This document shows, piece by piece, positions 16,448 through 26,236 of a stretch of DNA of 64,000 nt; the stretch's first letter is position 1; each line of letters begins with the position of its first letter. Where the stretch lies: the NCBI GenBank assembly GCA_965205915.1, contig OZ242191.1:2108001-2172000 (forward strand). The letters are read 5' to 3'. Under the pieces are notes generated by a model. The model was given only the letters and a program-made list of their open reading frames with translations, had not been told where the DNA came from and searched no databases. Both the position numbers and the translations under genes were made by a program. Origin of the DNA: VXMO01 sp965205915. GTDB taxonomy: Bacteria; Chloroflexota; Dehalococcoidia; UBA6926.

Positions 16448-18838
16448 ATGATCCACCTGATTCTCTGGTTCATCCTGCTCCAGGCCATCGGGGTGGCGGG
16501 TTTTGCCTGGGCGTTCCTGTTCTTCCGAGATCTGCCTGACCGCGGCTACGGCATCTCGAAGGCGCTCGGCCTGCTGCTAACCGCCTACGCCTACTGGGCG
16601 CTGGTGACTGCGAGGGTGCTGGACAACGGACTGCTTTCGCTGCTCGTCATCCTGGCGCTGCTGCTTGGCGCGAGCGGAGTTCTTGTGCGGCAGTGGCGCG
16701 AGGAAATCCTTGAATTCGCGCGGAGCCGTTGGCGGCTCATCGTTGCGAATGAGGTTGTGTTCCTGGCGGCATTCATCGCGTTCGCGGCCTTTCGGGTTCT
16801 CGCGCCGGATATCACCGTCTCCACGTCGGTTACGGGCCTGACGACTGAGCAACCGATGGACCTCGCATTTCTTGCAAGCTCCCTGCGCAGTCCGACGTTC
16901 CCGGCTGCGGATCCATGGCTTGCCGGGCACTCGATAAGCTACTACTACTTCGGATACCTGATCCTGAGCATTCCCGCGCGGCTGACGGGCGCGACGGCGG
17001 CGGTGGGGTACAACCTCGCGTTTATCACACTGTTTTCTCTGACGGCCGTATCAGCGTTCTCCCTGACGATGAACGCCGTTCTGCGGGCGGGCATAGCGCG
17101 TGTGCAGGTTCCGAGGCTGGATGTGGCGGCGATCATCGGCGGCGTGGCGGCGGTTGTAGCGTTGCTGATCGCCGGAAACCTGAGTGGCGGGATACGGGCG
17201 TTGACGGAGGCGCTGTCGCTGGAGGGCGCGACGGGTTTCAGCTTCTGGTGGTGGGACTCGACGCGCATCATCAATGACCCGGGCGCTCTCTCACCCATCG
17301 ACGAGATTCCTGCCTTCAGCTTCCTACTGGGCGATCTCCATCCGCATGTGATGTCGCTGCCGTTCGCCCTGCTTGCATTGACGGTAACGCTTGCGTGGCT
17401 GTGCAAGCCGGAATCGCCCGATATGGCGTGGCCGACGCGGCGCGCGGGGGAGCTTTTTCTAACGGCTCTCATCATCGGCGCGCTCGGCTTCATCAACACC
17501 TGGGATTTGCTCGCCTACATGGCGGTTCTGGCTTTGGCGATTGTTGTACGACGTCTGTGGGACGGGGGGTTGAGCGAGGACACATTGAGTCGAGAGACGC
17601 TGCTGGATGTTGTCGTGCCGATGGCGGCCATCGCCGTGCTTGCTCTCGCCCTCTTTGCGCCCTTCTACCTGACGGTCGATAGTAGCGTTCGCGGCATTCT
17701 GCCTGTCCCGGGATCAGGGACGGAATTGAGCCACTACGCGCGCATCTGGGGCCCGATGGCGCTGGCCGCCGTGCCGCCTGTCGTATACGCATGGCTGCGG
17801 GTCAAGAACAGGCAAATACGCCCGAAGGTGATCGCGTCGATTGTGGGACTCGCTGCCGTGCCGCTCATCCTGTGGACGCTGATCGTCATCGTCTGGAATC
17901 TGCTGCCCGACGATGCGCCGATACCGGTAGACGCGCTGACGTTCGCCGATATGGGTTGGCGATGGCTCATCACCGCTCCGGCATTGGCGTTGGCCGTCAC
18001 AGGCATCCTGGCCGCGCTGCCGCCCCGTTTGGCGGGCAGCCCGGAACGGCAGGGCCTCCTATTCGGGTCTCTGCTCCTGGCCGCCGCCGCAATGGGCATC
18101 ATCGTCACGGAGGTCTTCTTCGTCTGGGATACGTTTGGCGCGCGAATGAACACCGTGTTCAAGGTTCACTACCAGGTATGGACGCTCCTGTCCGTTGCCA
18201 CGGGCATCGGCGTGGCGTGGATTATCACGCAGCGCCCCAAGCGCTTCTCGCCTGCGCAGGGAGGGCTGGTGATCGTGGGCGTAGCGGGGCTGGGACTGCT
18301 GCTTGTGGGCGCGGCCTACGGGCCGCTTGGCGCCAGGGAACGGATTGAGTCATCGCCATCAAGGAGCATCGGACTGGATGGCCTTGCGACGTACCGCGAG
18401 CGATTCCCGGACGACGCGGCGGCGATCGACTGGCTGCTGGACAACGCAGAGCGCGATGACCATGTGCTTGAGGCATTCGGCAACGACTACACGGACTATG
18501 GGCGTGTGTCAGCCATCACGGGGATGCCAACGGCCATTGGTTGGCAGGGGCATGAACTGCAATGGCGTGGTGGAACGGAACTGATAGGGCAGAGGGTAGA
18601 GTACGTCGAAGAAATCTACCACGGGCACACCATCCCGGAGGACCAGATCCTCACTGAGGACGAATTCAAGCTGCGGATGGAGTTCTATGGCATCGACTAT
18701 ATTTTCGTCGGGTCTGTTGAGCGAGCAGCGTACGGCGGCAACACGGCGAGCTGGCTGCTTTCCTTGATGCCGAACCGCCTTGAGATCGCCTTTGAGCACG
18801 GAAACACCATGATCCTTAGATACGTGCCAGTCAATTGA
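16448..18838 (+). CDS. DUF2298 (YYY) family polytopic membrane protein
   Basis: 796 residues, mostly membrane helices. The family-defining 'GHSISYYYFGYLILSIPARL' near residue 160 gives the YYY name, with 'FSFWWWDSTRIINDPG', 'INEIPAFSFLLGDLHPHVM'-like segment at ~285-300 (here IDEIPAF) and 'GFINTWDL'. The hydrophilic C-terminal ~150 residues contain 'YRERFPDDAAAIDWL'. These proteins resemble dolichol-phosphate-sugar glycosyltransferases of the PMT/ArnT type; function is not established. It heads a four-gene plus-strand cluster of membrane glycan-type genes. Confidence 0.85.
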   Translation: MIHLILWFILLQAIGVAGFAWAFLFFRDLPDRGYGISKALGLLLTAYAYWALVTARVLDNGLLSLLVILALLLGASGVLVRQWREEILEFARSRWRLIVANEVVFLAAFIAFAAFRVLAPDITVSTSVTGLTTEQPMDLAFLASSLRSPTFPAADPWLAGHSISYYYFGYLILSIPARLTGATAAVGYNLAFITLFSLTAVSAFSLTMNAVLRAGIARVQVPRLDVAAIIGGVAAVVALLIAGNLSGGIRALTEALSLEGATGFSFWWWDSTRIINDPGALSPIDEIPAFSFLLGDLHPHVMSLPFALLALTVTLAWLCKPESPDMAWPTRRAGELFLTALIIGALGFINTWDLLAYMAVLALAIVVRRLWDGGLSEDTLSRETLLDVVVPMAAIAVLALALFAPFYLTVDSSVRGILPVPGSGTELSHYARIWGPMALAAVPPVVYAWLRVKNRQIRPKVIASIVGLAAVPLILWTLIVIVWNLLPDDAPIPVDALTFADMGWRWLITAPALALAVTGILAALPPRLAGSPERQGLLFGSLLLAAAAMGIIVTEVFFVWDTFGARMNTVFKVHYQVWTLLSVATGIGVAWIITQRPKRFSPAQGGLVIVGVAGLGLLLVGAAYGPLGARERIESSPSRSIGLDGLATYRERFPDDAAAIDWLLDNAERDDHVLEAFGNDYTDYGRVSAITGMPTAIGWQGHELQWRGGTELIGQRVEYVEEIYHGHTIPEDQILTEDEFKLRMEFYGIDYIFVGSVERAAYGGNTASWLLSLMPNRLEIAFEHGNTMILRYVPVN

Positions 18839-18867
18839 GGCTTGTCTCTGTATAGTTAAATTGGATC

Positions 18868-21180
18868 ATGAGCAACTCCCAACGCAGGCGGAATCGCCGT
18901 CCCCAACAGAGCAGCAACGATCTGCCGCCGCCCGCCGCAGGTGGTGATACCGACTCGCCGGGCCTAACAGAGGCTCCGGTCGCGGACGACACTGACGTGG
19001 AAATGATGACAGACCAACCCCGGGCGTGGCTCTCACGGATGGCGTGGCAGCACACGTTTGACGATCTGGTTGCGTGGACGCGCCGACCGGAAGCTATTGT
19101 TCTCATAGCCATCGTGCTCATTGCGGGGCTCCTGCGCTTCTGGGATCTGGGCGAACGGGCCGTCCACCACGATGAAAGCCTGCACGGCTACTATTCGTGG
19201 TACATGTCGACGGGCGGCGGATTCAATCACAACCCGCTCCTGCACGGCACGGTTCAGTTCATCGCAACCAGCTTCGTTTTCCGTCTGTTTGGCGCGTCGG
19301 ACATGACCCTGCGCCTTCTGCCGGCCCTGCTCGGCGTCATCGTCGTGGCGCTCCCGTATCTGCTGTTCCGCCACAAGATGGGCACGTGGGGGGCGCTGAT
19401 TGCCTCGGGTCTTCTGGCAATCTCGCCGGGCATCCTGTATTTCAGCCGCTTTGCGCGCAACGATATCTACATGGTTCTCATCACGCTCGTCCTGTTTTGG
19501 ACAATGTGGGCGTACATGGACACACGACGGCTCCGCTACCTGGTGATTGCATCAGCGGCGTTGGGAATCGGGTTCGCAACCAAGGAGATCATGTACCTGA
19601 TCGTCCTTGTGCCGATCACGTTCCTGATCGTCGCTCACATCGGCGACGCGCGGCGACTCATCCGCACCCCGTTGCGGGAATGGCCTCCGGCGGCCGTGTT
19701 CGGCCTGATACTGACGACGCTTGTGCTCCCGATGGGCGCGGCGGGCATCGCCCTCTTCCAGAACATTCTCGGCCTCCACCTGGCGAATCCTGACGGCGGC
19801 GTTGAGGCGGGGGCGGGGGCAGTGGCCAACCTGCCGGGTCCGGTTGGCGCGCCAATCTCACAGGGCCCCGGTGTCGTTTCGTGGATCCTTGAGCGTTTGG
19901 CGGATGCGCCGTTGATAGGGTTTGATCTTGCGGACCTGCAGCAGATCCAGAATTCGCAGGCCGGAACGCTCTTCGGGATTCAGAGTCTCGACATCGCCGT
20001 GTTCATGCTGCTGGCGCTGTTCGCCACGGGCGCGGTTCTCGGCATGTTGTGGAATCGCCGAAATTGGCTGATCATCTCCGGCGTTTTCTGGCTGGCTATT
20101 GCAGTGCTGTTTACGACACTGCTCACGAACGGCGTCGGATTCGGCAGCGGCGTATGGCAGTCGCTGGGCTACTGGGTGGCGCAGCAAGAGGTCGGGCGCG
20201 GGGCGCAGCCCTGGTACTACTACTTCATGGTCCTGTCCGTGTACGAACTACTGCCGCTTGCCGTGGCCATCGTCACGGGTTTCTTCATCCTGAGGCGTCG
20301 ACCCGCATTCCTGTCCTTTGACGTGTTTCTCCTCTACTGGCTGCTGCTGGTGCTCGTGCTGCTGCTGATGGCCGGCGAGAAGATGCCGTGGCTTTCGATT
20401 CACCTGACGTTGCCGATCATCATGATTGCGGGTCGCGGGCTGGGCGAATACCTGCCCCGCGCCATCAACTACCTGCGCGAACTGCCGAGGCAGGCCGATG
20501 CGCGGCGGGTTGGCCATGCGGCGGTCATGGGCGTGATGGTGGTTCTCCTGCTCCTGACGGCGCGCTCAGCCGTGCGGAGCAGCTTTGAGAACGGCGATGT
20601 TCCTGTTGAGATGCTCGTGTATACGCAAACATCGCCCGCGCTCAACCAGGCCGTCGAGGAGATTGACCGCTATGCAGCAGCGACGGGGGAAGGCGCGATG
20701 CTGCCCATCACGATCGACTCAGCCCACGGGTACTCGTGGCCGTGGCACTGGTATCTCCGCGACTACCTCAACGTCGAATACCGCTGCATGGGTGGCGTGG
20801 GAGTCTGCGGGGAAGGGTCGTTGCCGGTGACGGATGAGAACCCGCCGCGCGGCCGCATCATGGCGCTCAACACGGCAAGCGCGCCGAACATCCGGACAGA
20901 GGACTGGGGTCCAAACTCGGCCAACAACCGTGTCCGTATTCCACTCCGATGGTGGTTCCCGGAAGGCGTCTATCGGGGGAACGACTACTATGCCGGGCTG
21001 GAGGTCGCAGACATTGCGCGAGGCGTGATCGACCCCAGCGCGTGGTCGACGATCTGGACATACTGGACGCTGCGTGAGCCGCCGCAAAGGTTGGGCAGTT
21101 CCGACATCTACATGTATTTCCCCGCCGATTACGCGTCGGAGCTGCAGACGCCGCCTGATCCGGTCTACGGGCCTGCGTAG
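18868..21180 (+). CDS. Agl23-like (TIGR03663-type) membrane glycosyltransferase
   Basis: 770 residues. A disordered Gln/Arg/Pro-rich N-terminal tail (~70 residues) is followed by about 12 membrane helices. The first periplasmic loop carries 'VHHDESLHGYYSWYM', the acidic DE motif of GT-C glycosyltransferases, with 'FNHNPLLHG' and 'LRLLPALLGV'. The soluble C-terminal end has 'AHGYSWPWHWYLRDY'. The family accompanies flippase-like proteins in archaea and Chloroflexota. It likely transfers a lipid-linked sugar on the outer membrane face. It starts 29 bases after the DUF2298 gene. Confidence 0.85.
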   Translation: MSNSQRRRNRRPQQSSNDLPPPAAGGDTDSPGLTEAPVADDTDVEMMTDQPRAWLSRMAWQHTFDDLVAWTRRPEAIVLIAIVLIAGLLRFWDLGERAVHHDESLHGYYSWYMSTGGGFNHNPLLHGTVQFIATSFVFRLFGASDMTLRLLPALLGVIVVALPYLLFRHKMGTWGALIASGLLAISPGILYFSRFARNDIYMVLITLVLFWTMWAYMDTRRLRYLVIASAALGIGFATKEIMYLIVLVPITFLIVAHIGDARRLIRTPLREWPPAAVFGLILTTLVLPMGAAGIALFQNILGLHLANPDGGVEAGAGAVANLPGPVGAPISQGPGVVSWILERLADAPLIGFDLADLQQIQNSQAGTLFGIQSLDIAVFMLLALFATGAVLGMLWNRRNWLIISGVFWLAIAVLFTTLLTNGVGFGSGVWQSLGYWVAQQEVGRGAQPWYYYFMVLSVYELLPLAVAIVTGFFILRRRPAFLSFDVFLLYWLLLVLVLLLMAGEKMPWLSIHLTLPIIMIAGRGLGEYLPRAINYLRELPRQADARRVGHAAVMGVMVVLLLLTARSAVRSSFENGDVPVEMLVYTQTSPALNQAVEEIDRYAAATGEGAMLPITIDSAHGYSWPWHWYLRDYLNVEYRCMGGVGVCGEGSLPVTDENPPRGRIMALNTASAPNIRTEDWGPNSANNRVRIPLRWWFPEGVYRGNDYYAGLEVADIARGVIDPSAWSTIWTYWTLREPPQRLGSSDIYMYFPADYASELQTPPDPVYGPA

Positions 21181-21195
21181 GTCGGCAGGCCGATT

Positions 21196-22236
21196 GTGGT
21201 CAACAGACGAACGCTGATCGCCTTTGCGATTAGCCTGACATTTCTTGGCCTGGTCTTCTGGAGCATCGATTTCGACGAGTTCTTCGACGCATTCACCCAG
21301 GCCAACTATTTCTGGCTGATCCCCGCCGTAATCGTCTACTTTCTCGCGTTCACACTGCGCGCGTGGCGCTGGCAAAGCCTGCTCAAGCACCTGGGTGAGG
21401 TGAGCCTTGGGCGGTCATATTTCGTGGCGACCATCGGTTACGCCGCTAACAACGTCTTGCCGCTTCGGTTAGGTGAGTTCGTCCGGGCGTACCTGCTACG
21501 CCGCAATCCTGGGCTAGATATGACTGCAAGTCTGGCGACCATTGCCGTGGAGCGAATCCTTGACGGCCTAACACTCCTCCTCTGGCTCGGCATCGGACTG
21601 CCCTTCTTCGCCTCGATGTTCACACTCTCACCGCTGTTGACACTCGCGGCGCAGGCGGCGGCCGTTGTCTTTATCGGCGCCGGCGTTGGCGTCATGCTCA
21701 CCGTTCTCTTTCCTGATGCCGCCATGCGCGCGGGACACGTCGTGACACGGCCCCTGCCGGAACGATACGCCGTGCGCGTCATGGGTATCGTGGAATCGCT
21801 GCTACACGGCTTTGCCGCGCTCAAGGACGCGCGCAAGATCCCGTTCTGGATCCTGATTTCCAACGCGGTGTGGGCCGGTGAGGCGTTGGTGTACTTCTTC
21901 GTGGCTGTCGCGATGGACGTGGACGTGCCAATCGTCGTGCTGTGCCTGGCTGTCGCGGCGTCCAACCTCGCAACGGCGGTGCCGTCGACGTCAGGCGGTA
22001 TCGGCCCGTTTGAACTGCTGGCAAAGGAGACGCTGGTCAGGGCAGGTGTTGGGGCGGGATTGGCGACGGCCTACGCGGTCGTCATTCACGCCACGCTGTG
22101 GATACCCGTTACGATAGCGGGAGCGGTGCTGCTCATGATTGAGGGCGTGCCGCTGCGAGAGGTGTTGCGGCCAACACGGGCGCTTGGCGAGCCGGACACA
22201 AGAAGGCCCGAAACACAGAGGACAAAAGCGGAATGA
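21196..22236 (+). CDS. Lysylphosphatidylglycerol synthase TM / flippase-like (AglD/YbhN) protein
   Basis: 346 residues, GTG start, about eight helices. It carries LPG_synthase_TM features: 'AFTLRAWRWQSLLKHLG', 'GYAANNVLPLRLGEFVRAYL', 'ERILDGLTLLLWLGIGLP' and 'AVPSTSGGIGPFELL'. Family members are implicated in flipping or using lipid-linked glycans; there is no aminoacyl-transferase domain here. Its stop overlaps the next start (ATGA), so it is coupled to the FAD oxidoreductase. Confidence 0.83.
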   Translation: MVNRRTLIAFAISLTFLGLVFWSIDFDEFFDAFTQANYFWLIPAVIVYFLAFTLRAWRWQSLLKHLGEVSLGRSYFVATIGYAANNVLPLRLGEFVRAYLLRRNPGLDMTASLATIAVERILDGLTLLLWLGIGLPFFASMFTLSPLLTLAAQAAAVVFIGAGVGVMLTVLFPDAAMRAGHVVTRPLPERYAVRVMGIVESLLHGFAALKDARKIPFWILISNAVWAGEALVYFFVAVAMDVDVPIVVLCLAVAASNLATAVPSTSGGIGPFELLAKETLVRAGVGAGLATAYAVVIHATLWIPVTIAGAVLLMIEGVPLREVLRPTRALGEPDTRRPETQRTKAE

Positions 22237-23558
22237 AGGTTGGAATCATCGGTGGCGGCGTGGGTGGCCTTGCGGCGGGCTATGAACTTGCCAAGGCCGG
22301 GCACACCGTCGAATTATTCGAGCGCGCGCCGTTCCTGGGCGGACTTGCCTCAACATTCGATGTTGGCGGAGGACGGCTGGAGCGTTTCTATCACCACCTG
22401 TTCCTCTCTGACACGACGATCATCGGGCTGCTCGATGAGCTTGGCCTGAAAGACCGCCTCATCTGGGAAGACTCAAAGGTCGGGTATTTCACCCACGGAC
22501 GCATCTACCCCTTTGCCACGGCGACTGACCTCCTTAAGTTCAACCCCGTCGGATTCCTTGATCGCATCCGCATGGGACTCGTAACGCTGTACATCCAACG
22601 CATCAAGAACTGGAAACGGCTGGAGGACACAACCGCAGCCAGGTTCATGCGCAAGTGGGCCGGACGCCGCAACTACGAGGAGATATGGGAGCCCCTGCTG
22701 CGAGGGAAGTTTGGGCGCTACGCGGAACAGGTCGCAATGCCCTGGATGTGGAGCAAGTTTGCAACGCGCGTCGCGTCACGCAAGGGTCTGCTTGGCCGCG
22801 AGCAACTCGGCTACATCCAGGGCAGTTGGCAGGTGCTCATCGACGCCCTGGAGCAACGCATCACGGAGTTGGGCGGTGAGGTGAGGACAGGCGTCGGCGT
22901 GTCCCGCATCGAGACTGACGGCAATCGCGTGACCGGGCTGACCATCACGGGGACTGACGGCCAAGAGGAGCGCCGCGAATACGATGCCGTGCTTGCAACG
23001 GTTCCCAGCTTCCTGCTGCCGCGCCTGGTGGATTTGCCGCAGAACTACCTCGAAAAGGTAAACGACATCGAATATGAGGGCGCGATTGCGGTCATCTGGG
23101 TGATGAATCGCAGCCTCTCGCCCATCTATTGGCTGAACATCGCCGACCCCGATATCCCGTTCCTGCTCGCGTTGGAGCAGACGAATCTTGTGCCGCCCTC
23201 CGTCTACGGCGGCAATCACGTCCTCTATACGGCGGACTATGTGACGCCTGAGGATCATCGCTGGGGACTGTCCGACGATGAGTTGATTGAGAGCTACGTT
23301 GAGCACCTCAAGAAGATCAACCCGGAGTTCGATCTGTCATGGGTGGAGCGGACGTATGTGCATCGTGAGGGCGCGGCGCAGCCAATCATGACGACACATT
23401 TCAGCGACAAGATTCCGCCCAACAAGACACCCGTAGACGGCCTGTGGCTCGCGGCGATGAGCCAGATTTACCCTGAAGATCGGGGCACAAACTACAGCAT
23501 CCGCCAGGGTCAGGACGTAGCCCGAATGATGATGGAAGAAGACCCTACCGCACCTTGA
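22233..23558 (+). CDS. NAD(P)/FAD-dependent oxidoreductase (protoporphyrinogen oxidase/amine oxidase-like)
   Basis: 441 residues. N-terminal Rossmann FAD motif 'KVGIIGGGVGGLAAGYELAK' (residues 2-21), Glu in 'VELFERAPFLGGLAST', and a C-terminal FAD-binding segment around 'IYPEDRGTNYSIRQGQDVA'. It resembles proteins annotated as FAD oxidoreductases or UDP-galactopyranose mutase-like in glycan clusters. Translation is coupled to the flippase-like gene, suggesting a role in modifying a lipid-linked sugar or lipid. Its last 14 bases overlap the convergent ridA end. Confidence 0.83.
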   Translation: MKVGIIGGGVGGLAAGYELAKAGHTVELFERAPFLGGLASTFDVGGGRLERFYHHLFLSDTTIIGLLDELGLKDRLIWEDSKVGYFTHGRIYPFATATDLLKFNPVGFLDRIRMGLVTLYIQRIKNWKRLEDTTAARFMRKWAGRRNYEEIWEPLLRGKFGRYAEQVAMPWMWSKFATRVASRKGLLGREQLGYIQGSWQVLIDALEQRITELGGEVRTGVGVSRIETDGNRVTGLTITGTDGQEERREYDAVLATVPSFLLPRLVDLPQNYLEKVNDIEYEGAIAVIWVMNRSLSPIYWLNIADPDIPFLLALEQTNLVPPSVYGGNHVLYTADYVTPEDHRWGLSDDELIESYVEHLKKINPEFDLSWVERTYVHREGAAQPIMTTHFSDKIPPNKTPVDGLWLAAMSQIYPEDRGTNYSIRQGQDVARMMMEEDPTAP

Positions 23559-24006
23559 ACGTCGTCTCCACCTCGACGCAGGAGCCGCGCGGCAGCGAAC
23601 CCACGCCAATGGCATTTCGGGCATGATGTCCGGCCTCGCCAAGCACCTCGACTAGAAGATCGGACGCGCCGTTGGCAACGATGGATTGCTGCTCAAAGTC
23701 CGGCGCGCCGTTGACGAATACCGTGATTCGCGTGACCGCCTCAATTGCATCGAGCCCGCCGTCCAAAGCATTGTCAGCCGCCGAGAGCGCATTCAGGGTG
23801 GCAATGCGCGCGGCGTCTGCCGCCTGCTCAACCGTCACCTCCGCGCCAACCTTTCCCTTCGCAATGAGCTGGCCATCCTGCGTGGGCAGTTGTCCGGCCA
23901 CATAGAGAGTGTTGTGGACGAGGTTGGCGGGCGTATAGTTGCCGCCCGGCGTTGCGGGCGGCGGGAGTGTGATGCCAAGTTCCTTGAGTCGGTCTGCAAC
24001 GGTCAT
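23545..24006 (-). CDS. RidA family (YjgF/YER057c/UK114) protein
   Basis: 153 residues with the RidA fold signatures 'GNYTPANLVHNTLYVAGQLP', 'AARIATLNALSAADNALDG', 'VTRITVFVNGAPDF' and the conserved Arg in 'LPRGSCVEVETTFKV'. Canonical RidA hydrolyses reactive enamine/imine intermediates. This longer subtype (about 150 rather than 125 residues) is less characterised. AGGAGG precedes the start, which overlaps the midA-like stop (ATGA). It is the last gene of the korA-korB-midA-ridA run. Confidence 0.9.
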   Translation of the reverse strand: MTVADRLKELGITLPPPATPGGNYTPANLVHNTLYVAGQLPTQDGQLIAKGKVGAEVTVEQAADAARIATLNALSAADNALDGGLDAIEAVTRITVFVNGAPDFEQQSIVANGASDLLVEVLGEAGHHARNAIGVGSLPRGSCVEVETTFKVR

Positions 24007-25292
24007 TCCTGTTTACCTCCTGTGGTGATTGCTCCTGTGGTGTCCGGTCGTTGGGTTTCGGGCCAGATGGCGTCCAATTCAGAGTACTGCGGATAGCGGC
24101 CTGCCAGCAGCGGCATATGCTCCGGCGTGAGCAGGACGCCCGGCAAATCGCCTAGCCCTCTGCGCGCCCGGCTGATGACGATTTCATCCACGCCCCACGG
24201 ACCGCCGCCCGGCGCGCCCGTGCTGTGAATGAGCACGCCAAAGCCGCCAAAGCCGCCGGACTTGGTGAGCTCAAGTATCGCCATGCGGTTAGCAAGAACG
24301 TCCTGCGGGGAGAGGTCAAGGTCACGCAAGACATCGATGAACGCTTGCGAGCCGAGTTTCTTGAGATACCGCTGCTGTGTCAACAGACCCTCCGTGAGCA
24401 GGCCGGCGTCCTCTACGGCCCGCGCCAGCGACGTGAAATCAACGTGTGCGGTGATGTCCTGCCTGCCGAGGCGGATGTAGGGGTTGGTGGAGGACGTGTG
24501 GTGGTGGTAGCAGAGCAGGGTGCCCTCCCGCCGTGATCCGTCATAGAGCGTGGCCGCCGGATAGCCGTAGTCGATGGTGAAGATGAATCCGTGCCTCAGC
24601 GTCGCCGCGCTTTCCGCAAGATGGGCGGGTCCGTCCAGATCGATCTCCGCCTTGCTGCCATTGGGGAGCATGACGTCCAACTGCGAAAGCCGTTCGGCCA
24701 GCGCCGGTGTGGACGGCTCGGCAATGATCTCGATGAATCCGCCGTCCGTGGCATCAACCAGCAACTCATAGAGAGTCTCGCCCTGTTGGATAACGCGGTG
24801 CCGCGCCCATGCGTCATAGAGTTCATTGGAGATGATTACGCCGTTCTCGATCTCCGTCGGCGTTGCATCGTCATTCCAGTCGATATTGATTTCAGCGCCA
24901 TCAGCCGACCAAATCACGCGGCCCCGCCGCCCCAACTCCGCGATCCGATAATCCACTGCCTGCCCAAACTCCGGCGTGAGGTGGCGGATGTACGAGCAAA
25001 TATCCTCGGCAAGCCGTCCTTTGCCTCCGCCCTCCTCCAAAACCGTGAACGAGTCCGGCCTGCCCAGCAGCTCCCAGCAGCGCTCGAGTTGCAGCGCAAG
25101 TAACGCGCCGAAAGCGGGATGTGCCGCAGGCGCAGTATAGAAATCGCCCGCCGGGCCGATGCGGTCGTCGTCACTACTGTAGTAGCCGCCGTCCGGGTCA
25201 TAGAGAACGGCGCGCATGAAATCGGCGAAGGGGATTGGTCCCCTTCGCCGTATTTCGTCTCTGAGCCGGGCCTCCAGCGTCTGCTGGGCCAT
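24003..25292 (-). CDS. SAM-dependent methyltransferase, MidA/NDUFAF7 family
   Basis: 429 residues. The N-terminal 'RRGPIPFADFMRAVLYDPDGGYYSSDD' region and 'GPAGDFYTAPAAHPAFGALL' are diagnostic of the COG1565 family. The SAM motif is 'VLEEGGGKGRLAEDI' (~98-112), followed by 'IISNELYDAW'. The mitochondrial member dimethylates an arginine of complex I subunit NDUFS2 (NuoD homologue) during assembly. A complex I operon lies about 15 kb away, so the same substrate is conceivable. It sits between korB and ridA and is probably co-transcribed with them. Confidence 0.88.
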   Translation of the reverse strand: MAQQTLEARLRDEIRRRGPIPFADFMRAVLYDPDGGYYSSDDDRIGPAGDFYTAPAAHPAFGALLALQLERCWELLGRPDSFTVLEEGGGKGRLAEDICSYIRHLTPEFGQAVDYRIAELGRRGRVIWSADGAEINIDWNDDATPTEIENGVIISNELYDAWARHRVIQQGETLYELLVDATDGGFIEIIAEPSTPALAERLSQLDVMLPNGSKAEIDLDGPAHLAESAATLRHGFIFTIDYGYPAATLYDGSRREGTLLCYHHHTSSTNPYIRLGRQDITAHVDFTSLARAVEDAGLLTEGLLTQQRYLKKLGSQAFIDVLRDLDLSPQDVLANRMAILELTKSGGFGGFGVLIHSTGAPGGGPWGVDEIVISRARRGLGDLPGVLLTPEHMPLLAGRYPQYSELDAIWPETQRPDTTGAITTGGKQE

Positions 25293-25312
25293 TGGCGTAT
25301 GTGTCGCGTTTT

Positions 25313-26182
25313 CTAGTCGATGGCGAACGACGCGATTAGCTGGTCCACGTCCCTTGTGCGCAGGCGGCTGTTCATGCTGCTGTAGCGCGCATCCAACGGC
25401 TCCGAGTCCTCCGCGGCGTAGATGACGCCGAGCGGCACGCCGGGCTCTTGGGATATCTTGAGCGCCTCGGAGTAGCTCGTCGCGTCGTGGCTCTCAGGAA
25501 TGTCATAGGTCAGCGGATCGATGCCCTTCTTGGCGTTCCCACGCAGGACATCGTAGTTGTCGTTGTAGGTGGTGCAGGGCGACTGCACATGAACGATGGA
25601 GAAGCCGGGGTAGTCCATCCCGTCGCGGATCATCTGCGCCATCTCACGCGGCTTACTGGAGAAGGCGGATGCGACGAACGATGCGCCGAGCGACAGGTAG
25701 TACTGGAAAGGCTTGACCTCACCCTCAATCTTGCCGCCGGGGGTCGTGTTTGTAACGACCCCGTACTGCGTGGTGGGGGAACTCTGTCCCTTGGTCAGGC
25801 CATAGACGCCGTTGTCCATGATGACGCAGGTGACGTTGAGATTACGCTGAGCTGCGGGGCCGATGTGCTCCGCGCCGATGCTCAGGAAGTCGCCGTCGCC
25901 TGCGACAATCATCAGCTCAAGATCCGGGTTGCCGCTCTTGATGCCAAAGGCGACAGGCAGGGTTCGGCCATGAATGCCGTGGAACCCAAATGGTTGTGGT
26001 CCGTCTGTCAGATGCACGAGATTGCCGGAGCATCCGATGCCCGCAACAATCACGTTGTTCTCAAACGGGATGTCCATCTCGGTCGTGCGCGCGGCGATGG
26101 TCAACTCAATGGCGCGCTTGACGCCGAAGTCACCGCAGCCGGGGCACCACTTGAAATCGTACTCGGGATTCCTCTTCGTCAT
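25313..26182 (-). CDS. korB: 2-oxoacid:ferredoxin oxidoreductase, beta subunit
   Basis: 289 residues. Thiamine-pyrophosphate-binding beta subunit with the [4Fe-4S] ligands in 'KWCPGCGDFG' (two Cys), 'GIGCSGNL' and 'QSPCTTYN'. The TPP motif is 'IVAGDGDFLSIGAEH...MDNGVYGLTKGQ' read in two parts. It oxidatively decarboxylates 2-oxoacids to acyl-CoA, reducing ferredoxin. Specificity is not certain; the two-subunit architecture with a fused gamma-alpha partner is common for 2-oxoglutarate enzymes. Downstream of korA by 54 bases. Confidence 0.92.
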   Translation of the reverse strand: MTKRNPEYDFKWCPGCGDFGVKRAIELTIAARTTEMDIPFENNVIVAGIGCSGNLVHLTDGPQPFGFHGIHGRTLPVAFGIKSGNPDLELMIVAGDGDFLSIGAEHIGPAAQRNLNVTCVIMDNGVYGLTKGQSSPTTQYGVVTNTTPGGKIEGEVKPFQYYLSLGASFVASAFSSKPREMAQMIRDGMDYPGFSIVHVQSPCTTYNDNYDVLRGNAKKGIDPLTYDIPESHDATSYSEALKISQEPGVPLGVIYAAEDSEPLDARYSSMNSRLRTRDVDQLIASFAID

Positions 26183-26236
26183 TGCCTGTTACCTCACTCC
26201 TTGCCTGTGTCCTTGCGCTGTAAACGCGCCTGACCT

